From: Crossaster papposus
Taxonomy: Eukaryota > Echinodermata > Asteroidea > Velatida > Solasteridae
Assembly: GCA_037893245.1 (NCBI GenBank)
Contig: JBAIAA010000077.1
Span: 124,001-188,000, forward strand
Direction of reading: 5' to 3'
Length of the DNA stretch: 64,000 bases
Below are positions 1 to 12,250 of this stretch, in pieces. The notes under the pieces were generated by a model that saw only the letters and a program-made list of their open reading frames with translations, made no database searches and was not told the origin of the DNA. The stretch's first letter is position 1. Every line of letters begins with the position of its first letter. The translations under genes and the position numbers were made by a program.

Positions 1-2220
1 GAAGGGGTCGTGGTTGTTGTTGATGATATCCTAGTTTGGGGTGAAAACATGGCCCAACATGATGAGCGAGTAGCCAAACTGCTTGAAAAGGTCAAAGAAT
101 CTGGGCTCAAGCCCAACAAAAAGAAATCGGTTCTAGGCACGAACAAAATTAAATATGTGGGGCATGTGATTTCCGCAGAAGGGCTCTCACCAAGTCCAGC
201 GCGGATCCAGTCAGTGTTGGAAATGCCTCTTCCAACAAAGAAAAGCGAGCTAGAGACCTTTCTCGGAATGATTACTTATGTCGGTAGATTCATTCCCAAT
301 CTTTCTGAAGTCACTGCGCCGTTGCGACAGCTTACGGAAAAGCAAGTAGCATGGCATTGGGATGAAAAACATACCAAAGCTGTAGAAACACTAAAGGGTA
401 TCATAACTTCAGCTCCAGTGCTGATGTTGTATGATGTGGACAAACCAGTCAGTCTTGCAACTGATGCATCCAAACATGGGTTTGGATCAGTATTGATGCA
501 AGATAACAGATCATATGCATCGCGTAGTACAAATACAGCCGAGAAGAATTATGCGACCATAGAAAAAGAGATGTGTGCCATTCTCTTTGCATGCCACAAA
601 TTCCATGATTATATTTTTGGAAAGCAGACAACGGTGATCACAGATCATAAGCCATTAGTAGGAGTGTTCCAAAAACCATTGCATAAGTTAAGCCCAAGAT
701 TGCAGCGCATGCGCATGCACCTACTGAGATATGACCTCTGTGTACAGTGGCCAACCGGGCTGTACAATGTTTGTGCCAGATGCTTTAAGCCGCATAATAA
801 AGAGCGGAGTTGACAATGCCTCAGAATTTGATGACAAACGTGAAATCAACATGATAATAAGGCACCTCCCAATTACCGAGTCGCGATTACAACAGTTCCG
901 CGAAGAAACAGATGCTGATCACACACTTGCGAAGGTCAAAGACCATATCGTCAATGGCTGGCCTGCCGACAAACACCACATGCCTGACAAGTGATGTTGT
1001 TCCATATCATGCAGTTCACAGTGAATTAGTGTCGTGCGATGGTATCATTTTTCTTGGCAACCGGGTCGTGGTTCCGCGAAGTATGCAAAATAATATGCTC
1101 AAAAAGATTCATGAGTCCCACCTTGGTATAGTGAAACTCAAACAGAGAGCACGGGCAATCTTATACTGGCCAGGTATATGAATGCTCAAATCGAAGACAT
1201 TGTGTCAAAGTGTGCAATTTGTCAGTCGGGCAGGAGAGCCCAACCCGCAGAACCAATGATCCAACATGACTTACCTGATAGACCTTGGTCTAAACTGGCT
1301 GCAGATGTGTTCCACCTGGATGGAGTGGACTATTTGCTCGTAGTTGATTATTACTCGAAATTTCCGGAAAAATCTCACAGCCCATATGTTCAGTCATACA
1401 TGAGTTGAAAATTGTCTTTGCTCGATCTGGTACACCAGATTTGTTAATTACTGACAATGCAAGCCAATTCATATGTGAAGACTTCAGAACATTCCAAAAC
1501 AAGTGGGAGTTCAAACATGTCACCTCTAGCCCGAGGTATCCACAAAGCAATGGGCAAGCTGAGCGATGTGTTCAAACAGTGAAAACTCTCATGAAAAAAG
1601 CCAAGGCATCTGGGCGCGACCCCTATATGGCACTACTAGAATATCGTAACACGCCCATTGATGGCACGGATGGCTATACACCAGCACAAATACTCAATAG
1701 TCGCTTGCTCAAAAGTCGACTTCCCACTTCATCCACTCTCCTCAAACCACAAGTGGTTCCGCCCATGGAAACTAAACTCAAAAAGAGACAAAGTGTACAA
1801 AAACACTACTATGACATGACATGTAGCAAACCCCAGAGCACACTACAACCTGGGGAACAGGTTAGATTCCAAGATCCTCACAGTCGATGGGCATTAGGGA
1901 AAGTAACAGAAAAACACAACAACCCAAGGAGCTACATGGTAGCAACACCATCTGGAAAAGTGTACAGAAGGAACAGACGACACATTTTCCAATCCAAAGA
2001 GCATACTGATAGTGAAGGGGACATACATGTAATGCCATTGCCCATGCCCAACCCGGTCTCTGTAAGCAGACAAATCGAAAGCACTCGTATCCAACAGCCG
2101 GTAGAAGTACCCAGTAAGACAATAGCACAAGGTGTTAAATATGACACTGTTGATGTAGGTCAGGCCACTACAACCAGAAGTGGCAGAGTAGTACAACCCA
2201 CTCAAAAACTTGACATGTAA
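1..2220 (+). pseudogene. pol: Ty3/gypsy retrotransposon pol (RT end, RNase H, integrase), frameshifted
   Basis: The element enters from the left edge. The first residues hold the VDD of the reverse-transcriptase YVDD box, followed by the RT thumb. RNase H follows with TDASKHGFGSVLMQ and a TDHKPL motif near 640. After about 770 the reading frame changes (PDALSRI is read in another frame), and it changes again near 1180 and 1405. Integrase is recognisable throughout: an H-x-H and C-x2-C zinc-binding part (about 1090-1240), then the D,D,E core with D in LAADVF, D in ITDNASQF and E in GQAER, then a C-terminal domain ending at 2220. At least three frame breaks make it a dead copy. Gag, protease and the 5' LTR lie outside the window. 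The family call (Ty3/gypsy, perhaps Mag-like because of the short LTR) rests on motif order. Confidence 0.9.
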
Positions 2221-2512
2221 TTGTTGCGGTACACAATATTTTAAAGCTTTTGTAAATCCTCCTGACATGTATTTTGTATCTAGTTAACATGTTGTCGAAT
2301 ACTCTAATGGGGAACATTAGTATATTGCTTGTCTTATTTTAATTTCCTTGTCACAACCGGTGTTTCCCTTTCCTTGATTACATATATCCTAGTGTTTCTG
2401 CTTTTAAAAATATCCTCTCAGAAACCCTTGTAACACTTTTGTTCTAGCTGGCTATTTTCTTTCAAAAGTTGTCTTTATTGCTCTCTTTGGTTTTTTTAGT
2501 TTAAATTCGTAT

Positions 2513-2663
2513 GTGGGGGAGATGTGATGTATCACTAAAGTTGTCTACCGCCCTCAGTTGCTGATATTAATAAAGGTGACCTCTGTGGGTCACACTGTGT
2601 GTTCTCGACTTGAACTGTAGTGTGTGTCGTTTTCTAACTGTCCTAAACTCCAATAGAAGACAT
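2513..2663 (+). repeat. Polypurine tract and short 3' LTR of the gypsy element
   Basis: A purine tract (GTGGGGGAGA) directly precedes TGTGATGTATC at 2523, the expected place for the start of a 3' LTR. An AATAAA polyadenylation signal lies about 45 bases inside. The LTR seems to end near CA at 2661-2662, where the transposase-derived repeat begins. A length of about 140 bp is short but known for some Ty3/gypsy lineages. Without the 5' LTR for comparison the right border is inferred. Confidence 0.55.
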
Positions 2664-3044
2664 CTATTGATAGCTGCTTGTCAGCATAGAAACATTACAC
2701 CGTCTACATGGAGGTGGAAGGTGCATGATCACCGACCCCAAAACCAATTATCTCTACTGGACGCCATGAATGCTGGTTGTGGGGATATCTCAATCGAAGA
2801 CTGCCAAGGTTGGATACGTCATGCCAAAAGGTTCATTGTATTTATTTCTTTAGTATTCGATGTGGGTAATGTGTGTACATGAGCATTACTTTATTGTTTA
2901 GCACAATAACATTTTCATCTGTTGTCCCACAGGTTTTTCCCTCGGTGCCTTCATAGGCAACACATCAGATGCGATGTGGATGAAGTGCTTTGGCCAAACA
3001 GGAAGGAGAGAATGGATGCCCAATGAGAGTCCTGTGGAGCTTGA
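2664..3044 (+). pseudogene. 3' part of a DDE_3 (Tc1/IS630-type) transposase gene, copy 1, with an intron
   Basis: From about 2706 the frame reads WRWKVHDHRPQNQL and later DCQGWIRHAKR. It stops being protein-like at 2830, where AAAAG is followed by GTTCATT. A 102-bp stretch (2831-2932) ends in CCCACAG. Joining there continues as FFPRCLHRQHIRCDVDE and reaches a TGA at 3024-3026. This matches the C-terminal end of a DDE_3-type transposase family widespread in aquatic animals, which I recognise from the WRWKV and DVDEVLWP signatures. The catalytic part is absent. The gypsy LTR abuts its left side, so this is a truncated remnant. The splice is inferred from frame and phase. Confidence 0.7.
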
Positions 3045-3428
3045 CTATTGATAGCTGCTTGTCAGCATAGAAACATTACACCGTCCACATGGAGGTGGAA
3101 GGTGCATGATCACCGACCCCAAAACCAATTATATCTACTGGACGCCATGAATGCTGGTTGTGGGGATATCTCAATCGAAGACTGCCAAGGTTGGATACGT
3201 CATGCCAAAAGGTTCATTGTATTTATTTCTTTAGTATTTGATGTGGGTAATGTGTGTACATGAGCATTACTTTATTGTTTAGCACAATAACATTTTCATC
3301 TGTTGTCCCACAGGTTTTTCCCTCGGTGCCTTCATAGGCAACACATCAGGTGCGATGTGGATGAAGTGCTTTGGCCAAACAGGGAGGAGAGAATGGATGC
3401 CCAATGAGAGTCCTGTGGAGCTTGACTA
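3045..3428 (+). pseudogene. Second tandem copy of the transposase 3' part
   Basis: Near-identical direct repeat of 2664-3044 at an offset of 381 bases, with only a few substitutions (for example TCTACA versus TCCACA near the start). Exon end 3211, intron 3212-3313, second exon from 3314 and stop at 3405-3407 are all conserved. The near identity points to a recent tandem duplication of one remnant, not two insertions. Confidence 0.75.
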
Positions 3429-3641
3429 CATTTGTCAGCAATGGGGCGATTGTACCAAAAACTATACATAAATAAAGAAATAAGAAATAAAACAACAATA
3501 CTACATGTACATGTATTACACAATATGGGGGGGCATGCTACAAGAGTCCTCGTCTCGCACCCCCGGGCAACGTGTCTATTCTCCAATCTTTGAGTATATA
3601 TACACGGCTGGTTGTAGCAACCACTCCCCAAGATCAACATA

Positions 3642-6599
3642 ATGAAACTTCACCATGGAGCAGCACCTCAGTGTCTTCCCAATGAGAGGCCTTTATCAAG
3701 GCCGGCCCTGATAGTGCTTTCATGGAACGCTGAAGGCCTATCAGACGCCAAGGAAGAAATCCTCGCAACTCTGTGCAAGAATCTCGACTGCGACTTGTTA
3801 TGTCTGCAAGTGACACACCGTGGCAGTGACAACCCACGACCCAAGGTCAAGGATATGAAGCTTGCCATCGAACGACCGCACCGCCAATACGGAAGTGCTA
3901 TCTTCACCAAGGAGAAGATCAGACCGGACTCCACATCGTGTACTCATAATGACGACATCGAAGTACTAAACGTGACCACGTCCACCAAGGGACTAACCAT
4001 CCATCCATCTACAAGCCACCAAACATCGGCTTTTCGTACCCCACTACCACCACCAACAGGCATATCATCATTGGTGACCACAACAGCCACAGCACACAAT
4101 GGGGCTATGACACTACTGGAGATGATGGAGTACTAGTTGAAACATGGGCTCAGGACAACGAACTAAAGCTAATCCATGACCCAAAGCTCCCAAAGTCTTT
4201 TGCAAGCGCTCGCTGGAAGAGACGATACAACCCAGATATAGTCTTCTGCAGCCGACTGCTTGCCCCCACCAGCCGCAAGCTTGTAGCTGAGCCAATCCCA
4301 AGATCCCAACATCGACCTATTGGTATCCAACTCACTGCAGTCATCACTCCAAACAAGACCACGTTCAAGCGCAGGTTCAACTTTAGTAAGGCAGACTGGC
4401 CTGCTTTCACAGAAAGCCTTGATCGTGCCCTGACAAACCTTCCAGCAGACCCAAAGAACTACGAATCCTTCGTAGAAATCGTCAAACAGGTAGCTCATAA
4501 ACATATACCAAGAGGCTGTCGCACGACATACATCCCAGGCATTTGAGGAATCCAGCCAGCTCCTGGCACAGTACACCTCAGCCTATGACACAGATCCCTT
4601 TTCAGAGGACACCATCACCTTAGGAGAAGAGCTCATCTGTAGGATATCTCAACGACATAGGCAGATGTGGCAACACATGATTGAAACGACAGACCTCAGA
4701 CACAGCAGCAGGAAAGCATGGGCTACCATACGCAAGCTTGGCAATGACAACACCCGAGCTGAACAGCATTACAATGTTACAGCTGACCAAGTAGCAAACC
4801 AACTGTTGCTGAACGGAAAGGCCCCCAAAACAACAAATACAGACAGGCACAAGCTACCCGGAGATGACCATAACCTGTCATATTTCACCAGACCTCTCTC
4901 TGCTGAAGAGCTACAGAAAGGTATCTCCACCCTACAGGGTAACAAGGCAGCAGGCATCGACGACCTAAGAATAGAGCAGATCAAACACATGGGCCCGGCA
5001 GCCCAACAATGGCTACTAGACATGTTCAACAACTGCATCGAGAACACCTGTGTCCCAAAACAGTGGCTCCGAACCAAAGTCGTTGCTATTCTCAAGCCAG
5101 GAAAGGATTCAAACGAAGCAAAGAACTTCCGACCAATCTCACTCCTGTGCCAAACTTACAAGCTTCTCGAAAGCCTTATTCTCAACAGAATTCTACCCCA
5201 TGTTGACAGCCAACTAAACTGTGAACAGGCAGGCTTCCGACCAGGAAAATCCACCACAGGACAACTTCTTAACCTGACCCAACTCATCGAAGACGGCTTC
5301 CAGAACAACCTCATCACCGGCGCAGTATTTGTAGACCTTTCTGCTGCATACGACACTGTCAACCACCAAAGGCTACTGACAAAACTTCATGACATCACAA
5401 ATGACCTTAAACTCACCAGATTCATCCAGAAGATGATGCAGAACAGACGCTTCTTTGTCGAACTCGATGGACAGAAGAGCAGATGGCGGAAACAGAAGAA
5501 CGGTCTTCCCCAGGGTGGCGTCCTGGCGCCTACACTCTACAACATCTACACTGCCGACATTCCATCAACTGAGAACACTCGAAACTTCATCTATGCAGAT
5601 GACACATGCATCACATCCCAGCATAACACCTTTGAAGCTGTTGAACACCACCTCAACAAAGCGCTCGCAAACCTGTCGGAATACTACCGAGCAAACTACC
5701 TGCGAGCAAACCCGTCCAAGACCCAGGTGTGTGTCTTCCACCTCAAGAACAGGGAGGCCAAGAGGGAACTGAAGATGGAGTGGAACAATGTGCAGCTAAA
5801 ACACTGCGAACATCCAGTATACCTAGGCGTGCAACTCGATCGCACCTTATCCTATAAGCAGCACATCCAGAAGACAATAGGTAAAGTGGGATCTCGAAAT
5901 CCCATCATCGAGAAGCTCGCAACATCACACTATGGTGCTGACCCCAAAACCGTACAAACAGCAGCTGTTGCCCTTTGCATGTCATCCGCAGAATACGCTT
6001 GTCCCGTATGGAGCAGATCAGCTCATGCGAAAAAGCTTGACACCACACTCAACAACACATACCGAAAGATAACAGGCTGCCTGAGACCAACAAAAGTTGA
6101 GAAGATATATCAACTATCCGGGGTCGGATCTCCAGACCAAAGGCGCACTAACATCTGCCTAAAGGAACGACTGAAACAGTGCACAGGTGGCAGGCACATG
6201 CTGTACGGATCACATCAACAGCCTCACAAGCGCCTTGTATCTCGGCACAGCTTTCTGGATTCTGTCCCAACACCTGAGCAGAATCCCCCACCACCAGTCA
6301 AGCCTCCGCCCATCAGAGGACTCAACTTGAAGTGGCCAGAGTGGCAATGTCTGAACCGGCTGCGGACCAGAATGGGGCGGTGCAGGATCAACATGGCAAG
6401 ATGGGGGCATACCGATAAAGAAGATACCCTCTGTGACTGCGGAAAGATCCAAACGATGGACCATGTTCTGGAGTGCGGCGGAATAAACTGCACGGACGAG
6501 GACCTGACCCTTGTCACTGAACGGCCATCACAAGCATCCAGAGATGGAGGGACATTATATGATCTATGGAAGAGACACGAACGAACGAACAATATGTAA
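3642..6599 (+). pseudogene. Jockey-like non-LTR retrotransposon (LINE): endonuclease and reverse transcriptase
   Basis: 3642-4136 reads an endonuclease start (LSWNAEGLSDAKEE, then a Leu-rich strand and Q) but soon loses frame; a shifted frame near 4070-4110 shows IIGDHNSH, the endonuclease GD-x-N core. From 4665 to 6599 one long frame of 644 codons holds a complete reverse transcriptase: NKAAGIDD, FRPISLLC, the QAGFRPGKSTT block, FVDLSAAYDTVNH, LPQGGVLAPTLYN and the catalytic FIYADDT, followed by a thumb and a C-terminal Cys/His part (CDCGKIQTMDHVLEC). The RT frame is intact, but the endonuclease is broken at two or more places, so the copy is probably not autonomous. Clade assignment within jockey/RTE/CR1-like LINEs is approximate. 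No clear poly(A) tail follows. Confidence 0.88.
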
Positions 6600-7010
6600 C
6601 AAACGTAATACATTCAAGATACACACCATCACAAATGTGTCTTTTCTTATATAGTGTGTCCATTTGTTGTTTACATTATCAGCAACACTATCACTCTGTC
6701 CAGTTTTGAAGCAACTACTTTGCCATTTGGGTGTCGGTGTTCATGCAGCAATCAGAAGGAGCTGTGCATTTGGTTACATTGATGTAGCAATCGACTGACT
6801 TAGTGTATTTTGACGCCTGTTGTTAGCATTTTGATTGTTTTATTTGCTTTTGCACGGGTGGTACAGTGTTGTGAGAAATGCTTTCAGTGTTTTGGGGATT
6901 GCATTTTGAGTTTTGAGAAAGAGGTTACTGTCTCGGGAAGTGCATCAAAGCAACTGAGAAAAACTGTAATACACTGTTATGTGTAATGTTATGTGTTTAT
7001 GTACACATCA
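6600..7010. other. No gene seen
   Basis: AT-rich flank between the LINE and the minisatellite. No open frame with protein-like content and no repeat structure was noticed. Confidence 0.5.
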
Positions 7011-7013
7011 CAT

Positions 7014-8135
7014 AATTGATTGACATTAAATAATAGACTGACGACATCACATAATGGATTGACGACATCACATAATAGACTGATGACATCACATAATAGA
7101 CTGACGGCATCACATTGAATGACATCCCATAATAGACTGACGACATCACATAATAGACTGACGACATCACACAATTGATTGACATCACATAATAGATTGA
7201 CTACATCACATAATAGACTGACGACATCACTTAATAGACCGGCGACATCACATAATAGACTGACGACATCCCATAATACATTGACGACATCACATAATAC
7301 ATTGACGACATCACATAATAAATTAACGACATCACATAATACATTAACGACATCACAGGATACACTGACCACACCACCCATATATTGACGACAACACATA
7401 TTGGATTGACTACATCACACAATACACCGACTACATCACATAATAGATTGACGTCACATAATTAGATGGACTACATCACATAATACACTGACAACATCAC
7501 ATAATACATTGACGACATAACACAATACACTACATCACATAATACACTGACTACATCACATAATAGATTGACTACATCACATAATACACTGACTACATCA
7601 CATAATAGATTGACTACATCACATAATACATTGACGACATTACATCACATAATACAATGACGACATCACATATTGGATTGACTACATCACATAATAGATT
7701 GACGAAATCACATCACAGATTGACGACATCACATAATGGGTTGACAACATCACATAATAGACTGACGACATTACATAATACACTGAAGATATCACATAAT
7801 ACATTGACATCACAATAATACATTGACTACATCACATAATGGATTGACTACATCACATAATACACCGACTACATCACATAATATATTGACGACATCACAT
7901 AAGAGATTGACTACATCACATAATGGATTGACGACATCACATAATACACTGACTACATCACATAATACATTGACTACATCACATAATACACTGACGACAT
8001 CACATAATGGATTGACGACATCACATAATAGATTGACTACATCACATAATACACTGACTACATCACATAATACATTGACGACATCACATAATACATTGAC
8101 GACATCACATAATACACTGAATGTATTTTGATTGA
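7014..8135. repeat. 21-bp minisatellite
   Basis: More than fifty imperfect copies of a 21-base unit of the type GACGACATCACATAATACAT plus T. Variants alternate GACTAC/GACGAC and TAGACTGA/TACATTGA. Because 21 is divisible by three, long open frames arise on both strands (repeats of DVVNVLC on minus, TTSHNTL on plus). These are by-products, not genes. Some units are shortened, mostly between 7440 and 7810. Confidence 0.95.
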
Positions 8136-8686
8136 CTACATCATGCAATGGATTGAAGACATCGCGTAATAATTTGAACATCCTTCCTCTTGTGTCCCGG
8201 ATTTTGTTTCAGTCACAAATCACTGGTTCACTTTTAACAATGACTTCAGTATCACTTTGATAGGGCCTGCATACGAGACATATTGTGTATATGTCGTAAA
8301 TATACGTGCCAGGTTTATTTTTGTTTATTGAATATTATTTTTGTTAATATTTTGGGAGAACCTTTGATTTACTAATATTATTAGTGGGTGCGGATATGTG
8401 TATATTGTATGGTGTAAATCGAGGACACACAGCGAAGCATAGGGTATATCCTAGTGTATGTCTGCGAGTGTGCTCTGGTACCACATAACGACCGAGGGGC
8501 GAGACACAAAAGGGAACAAAGGGAACAAAAGCTCCTCGGTCGGCGGTATGAATGGCAAAATTCGGTCCTCGATCGACGGGGCAAGCGCTAAGCAATGGGG
8601 TTTGGGTATAACATAGGAATAAAGGAAAACTCAATATCGATCCTCGATCGTTATGTGGTTCACGACCGTGTGTTTGGGGGAGTTAG
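8136..8686. other. No gene seen
   Basis: Unique-looking, mixed-composition sequence with short GTCCTCGATCG-type motifs (8560-8660) that resemble fragments of nearby fold-back elements. No supported gene. Confidence 0.4.
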
Positions 8687-9215
8687 TATACAAATATTGA
8701 CTGCTTTGAGTGGTATAGTAAAACTAGCCTCCCGAGGTGATCCATGGAGCATTCTATTTTTCCCGAGGCGAAGCCGAGGGAAAATGGAATGCTCCATGGA
8801 TCACCGAGGGAGGCTAGTTTTACTATACCGCGAAATAAAGCAGTCAATATTAGTTTTATAACACCTCACTCACAGATTCTGCACAATTTAAGCTTCCTGA
8901 AAGTATAGTAATGACAAAAAATCTCCGAATTATACGTCTCTCGATCATACGTGTACTTTGTTGTCTTGATGAACGGGTGCGAGGATGATAGAGCAATGTT
9001 TACGCAATGCACTGAAACACACGTCTGGGTTTCAGTCACGCTTTCGTTGCTATGCGCATAGTCCTTTTGTTGCTATGCGCATAGTCCTTTTTCAGAACGA
9101 GGCTGCGTGGTATAGTCTTTTTGGAGCGCAAGTAAAAAATAGTAAAAATAGCAAGTGACACGTGACGCGCTCTCGGCCAATCAAGACACAGAATCTGTGA
9201 GTGAGGTGTTATAAT
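8687..9215. mobile_element. Composite fold-back MITE, copy 1
   Basis: The left third is a hairpin of about 155 bp: GACTGCTTTGAGTGGTATAG at 8699 pairs with CTATACCGCGAAATAAAGCA near 8825, with CCCGAGGCGAAGCCGAGGG at the tip. It is followed at once by a second unit with terminal inverted repeats: ATAACACCTCACTCACAGAT at 8858 and ATCTGTGAGTGAGGTGTTAT ending at 9213. The same two-part unit recurs at 44594-45119 in different flanks, so the whole block moves or was copied as one. No coding capacity. Confidence 0.85.
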
Positions 9216-10066
9216 CTTGCATACGCACTGTGGACCTCCGAACAATATAGGTCCACACGATGCGGGAAAACGTTACGGTTTGTGGACTTGGCCAGGTCCA
9301 CATTCCGTTTTTCAGTCTCCGAAAAAAGAGCGCTAGAGGAAAAACGGGTTAGGGTTATATATAGAAAAGATAGGAGGAACAGCTGAGAGGCTCAGAATCA
9401 ACATTTGAGGTTTTGGGGAAGCGAGAAAAATGAGTATTTAGTCAACGTTCTTTAACTACACGAAGACAAAGGCATGTCCACGGTCCGTATGTGGGGTAAA
9501 CCTTCTCATACCAATCAGAAACTAGAATCCCCCGCCAACTTGTTTTAGAAAAAAAGGGGGGGTGGTGAATCGCCACTATCACTCAAAGAATATGAATATA
9601 CACCAACAACAAAGATGGTGGGCCGAACTTCGTTCCCTCCAAAACTTGCGTAAATTTTTGTTCATGAAATTGGAAGTAGTCAATCAGTGCAGAAGCAGTA
9701 TAAATGATAACAGAATACCGGTACAACATGATCATGAGTGGGCTTATCTTTCTCAGTTGTTATTGCTATTCCCGATGTAAATTATTTTCGTAAAATTAAT
9801 TTTTTTTTTTTTTCATTCAGAGTTTTAATTTGGGCTGCCATCTTGAATGTTGGCTTCGATCCAAGCACTTACTTGCACTGCATGGCTGTTCGTTATCGGC
9901 AACCCAAGAACACTGTTCGCGGGTAACTCGAGAACGGGGTTTGAATGCACCCAGAGGGACTGCATCGATGGATGAATTATCATGAATTCATTAATTTGGA
10001 CTAACATGGGCAGATCTATAGCTTTGAGCAAACGGGGAAGTGGTGATATTTGACTGAAGGCTTGTT
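9216..10066. other. No gene seen
   Basis: Contains no supported gene. A short inverted motif around GGTCCACA (9228-9300) and a poly-T run near 9799 are the only features noted. Confidence 0.4.
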
Positions 10067-10089
10067 GGGGGGGGGGGGGGGGGGGGGGG
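10067..10089 (+). repeat. Poly-G tract (23 G)
   Basis: Uninterrupted run of 23 G. Such tracts can form quadruplexes and are often misassembled or of uncertain length. Confidence 0.95.
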
Positions 10090-11187
10090 ATTGAAGCATG
10101 CCCCGGTCAATTGAAATCTACAATGTTTCGGCCTACATTAGTAATTGTAATTTTCTGGCCCCATTTTGTCCATGTTGTGCATAGATGGAGTTTAAAATAT
10201 CAGTCCTGCATGGGTGTTCACAGCATTATTTTAAACAATGAACAAACCACACGTAGCATATTAAAACATCCAAGGTCACTTTTATCATAATATACCAAAT
10301 GAAGCCAGGGCAATATTTTACATTGCTGTTCATCAACAATGTTATATTTCTGAGTAAATATATAAATTTTTACTTAAATTTAAATGCGATATTAATGATG
10401 ATTTACATTATGAATGTTTGCATGTTGCTCTATATAATTAAAAATTGTTACACGGAAGTATCGATTTTGTTCGTATAATGTGTACATAAGAGACGCGTTT
10501 GACCGCAACGATTACGTCTATGAACACCTTTAAAAATCACGAGGACTCCCCTCCTTTGGAAAATCTTGGATCCGCCATTTTACATTGTGATATTCACCGT
10601 TGTGAACAACTTAGCTAAAACGTGGCTCCATTTTAAAGGGAATGTACATCATTTGCTTTTGCTGTAAATTTCAGAAATGAATGAATTTGGGGAATTGTTA
10701 TAGCAAATATTATTACACCGACTTAATTGACGTTTTGGGTTTGTTTATTCTTTTTTTAGACGCTGGAAAATCTCAAGGTCAGATAATCAGTTGAGATATG
10801 TAATCAATTGCAATGAAAATGTGGAATAACTATGGTCGGCCGACCAGCGTTGATAAAAAAATTTACTTGACAATATCACCACACCACGGAGCCATTATTT
10901 TACAGAAAGCTTCAGGCTTTAACAGTCCAGTAAAGTATTTTGTGATAATTTAGTCATTTTATTTTTATGTTTGCAAATGTTGCATAAATTATTCCCTTTA
11001 AAAGCTTTAGAACCAAACAATCGTTGTAAACAAATTCCCACATGCATAATCACTCTAAATAAACACAGGCCAGTACGTCTTTTCGTAGCATGTCAAACTA
11101 AAATCTGATACAAATTAAGGATCACATAAGCAAACGTATCGTATCAAAGAAATGCTCACGATATCTGATGAATGACTTGCAATAAAT
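10090..11187. other. AT-rich intergenic stretch, no gene seen
   Basis: No protein-like frame. No clear terminal repeats noticed. Confidence 0.4.
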
Positions 11188-11525
11188 AGTCTTGGTTGCA
11201 AGACGTCCTAATCGCGATATGCAACGCTGGTAGACTACACCATGACCCTAGAATATGTCGTCTTGGCTAACTATACTCACATAATCGCTCGGGAAATATT
11301 CCGTGTGGGTTGCGTGAATAATCGCATGACGCGAACATGCATAATCGCTCTCCACTTATTGGTCAAGCTTATGTTAAGTCACGTAATTATGCACGTAACG
11401 TCACACGCGTAAGCAAATGCGACCGAATTCTGTTTGGAATTTTTCGAGCGAGTTTATGATCTATATAGCCAAGACGACATTGCGCTGCTTACCGCGATTA
11501 GGACGTCTTGCAACCAATACTAGAC
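11188..11525. mobile_element. MITE with 25-bp perfect terminal inverted repeats
   Basis: TTGGTTGCAAGACGTCCTAA begins at 11192 and its reverse complement TTAGGACGTCTTGCAACCAA ends near 11517; the match continues into CGCG for 25 bases. A second inner inverted pair (GTCGTCTTGGCTA at about 11258 and TAGCCAAGACGAC near 11466) makes the ends doubly folded. No coding sequence. Confidence 0.8.
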
Positions 11526-11671
11526 TATGTAAACGACTGTATGTAAACGACATGTAATTTGTAATTTGTGTTATCATTTTTTCCTTATAAAAACTAAAAC
11601 ATTAACACAAAATCAGAATAAAATCAAATGCCTATATACTTTATAATAAGCTACACCTCTATGCAGTAACA

Positions 11672-11893
11672 CTATATTCCAAAGTAACACTATATTCCAA
11701 AGTAACACTATATTCCAAAGTAACATTATATTCCAAAGTAACATTATATTCCAAAGTAACAATATATTCCAAAGTAACAATATATTCCAAAGTAACAATA
11801 TATTCCAAAGTAACAATATATTCCAAAGTAACAATATATTCCAAAGTAACAATATATTCCAAAGTAACAATATATTCCAAAGTAACAATATAT
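11672..11893. repeat. 18-bp minisatellite
   Basis: About twelve copies of AGTAACAATATATTCCAA, the first ones carrying ACTATA or ATTATA variants. The multiple-of-three unit creates false open frames on the minus strand (repeats of LLLWNI). Confidence 0.95.
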
Positions 11894-11934
11894 TTCAAAA
11901 ATCGCTTTGAGTATGACGTTTAACTGACTGGTGG

Positions 11935-12250
11935 AATGTTAGTAGAGTGCCATCGTATTGTGGTCTGTGGGTAATTCAGCAGATTGTGAGTTCGGGCCTA
12001 TATCCTGAAGTTATGGTGCATGGCCACAGCCCTTTGGCAAGGCACTTTGTCACTCATTGCTTCTTCCCACCCAATATTAAATGGGTACCCGTTTGAGTAT
12101 AGAAATGGAGATTGTGGTTGAATTTAGTTGCTTTGCGCCAACTTGAATGGCAGCATCGAGCTGTATACTCCCCAGGAAGCTGATGTGCTACCTGTATTTG
12201 GAATGTTTCATTGGCCCTATGAGTAGGGTAATATTGATGACGCAGCTATT
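11935..12250 (+). repeat. tRNA-derived SINE (family A)
   Basis: A degenerate tRNA-like head (GATTGTGAGTTCGGGCC resembles a B box) is followed by the shared core TTTGGCAAGGCACTTTGTCA and CACCCA...TAAATGGGTACC. The same body recurs at 17335-17600 and 56838-57180. The ending resembles a LINE-type tail. Confidence 0.75.

Noticed and set aside
7014-8135. CRISPR-like regular repeats
   Set aside because: There are no unique spacers; units are contiguous and the genome is animal.
6989-8181. Long open frames of about 100-136 codons on both strands
   Set aside because: They are by-products of the 21-bp minisatellite; the peptides are pure 7-residue repeats on both strands.
11613-11898. Minus-strand open frames with LLLWNI repeats that look like membrane segments
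   Set aside because: Generated by the 18-bp minisatellite; no start context or flanking gene.
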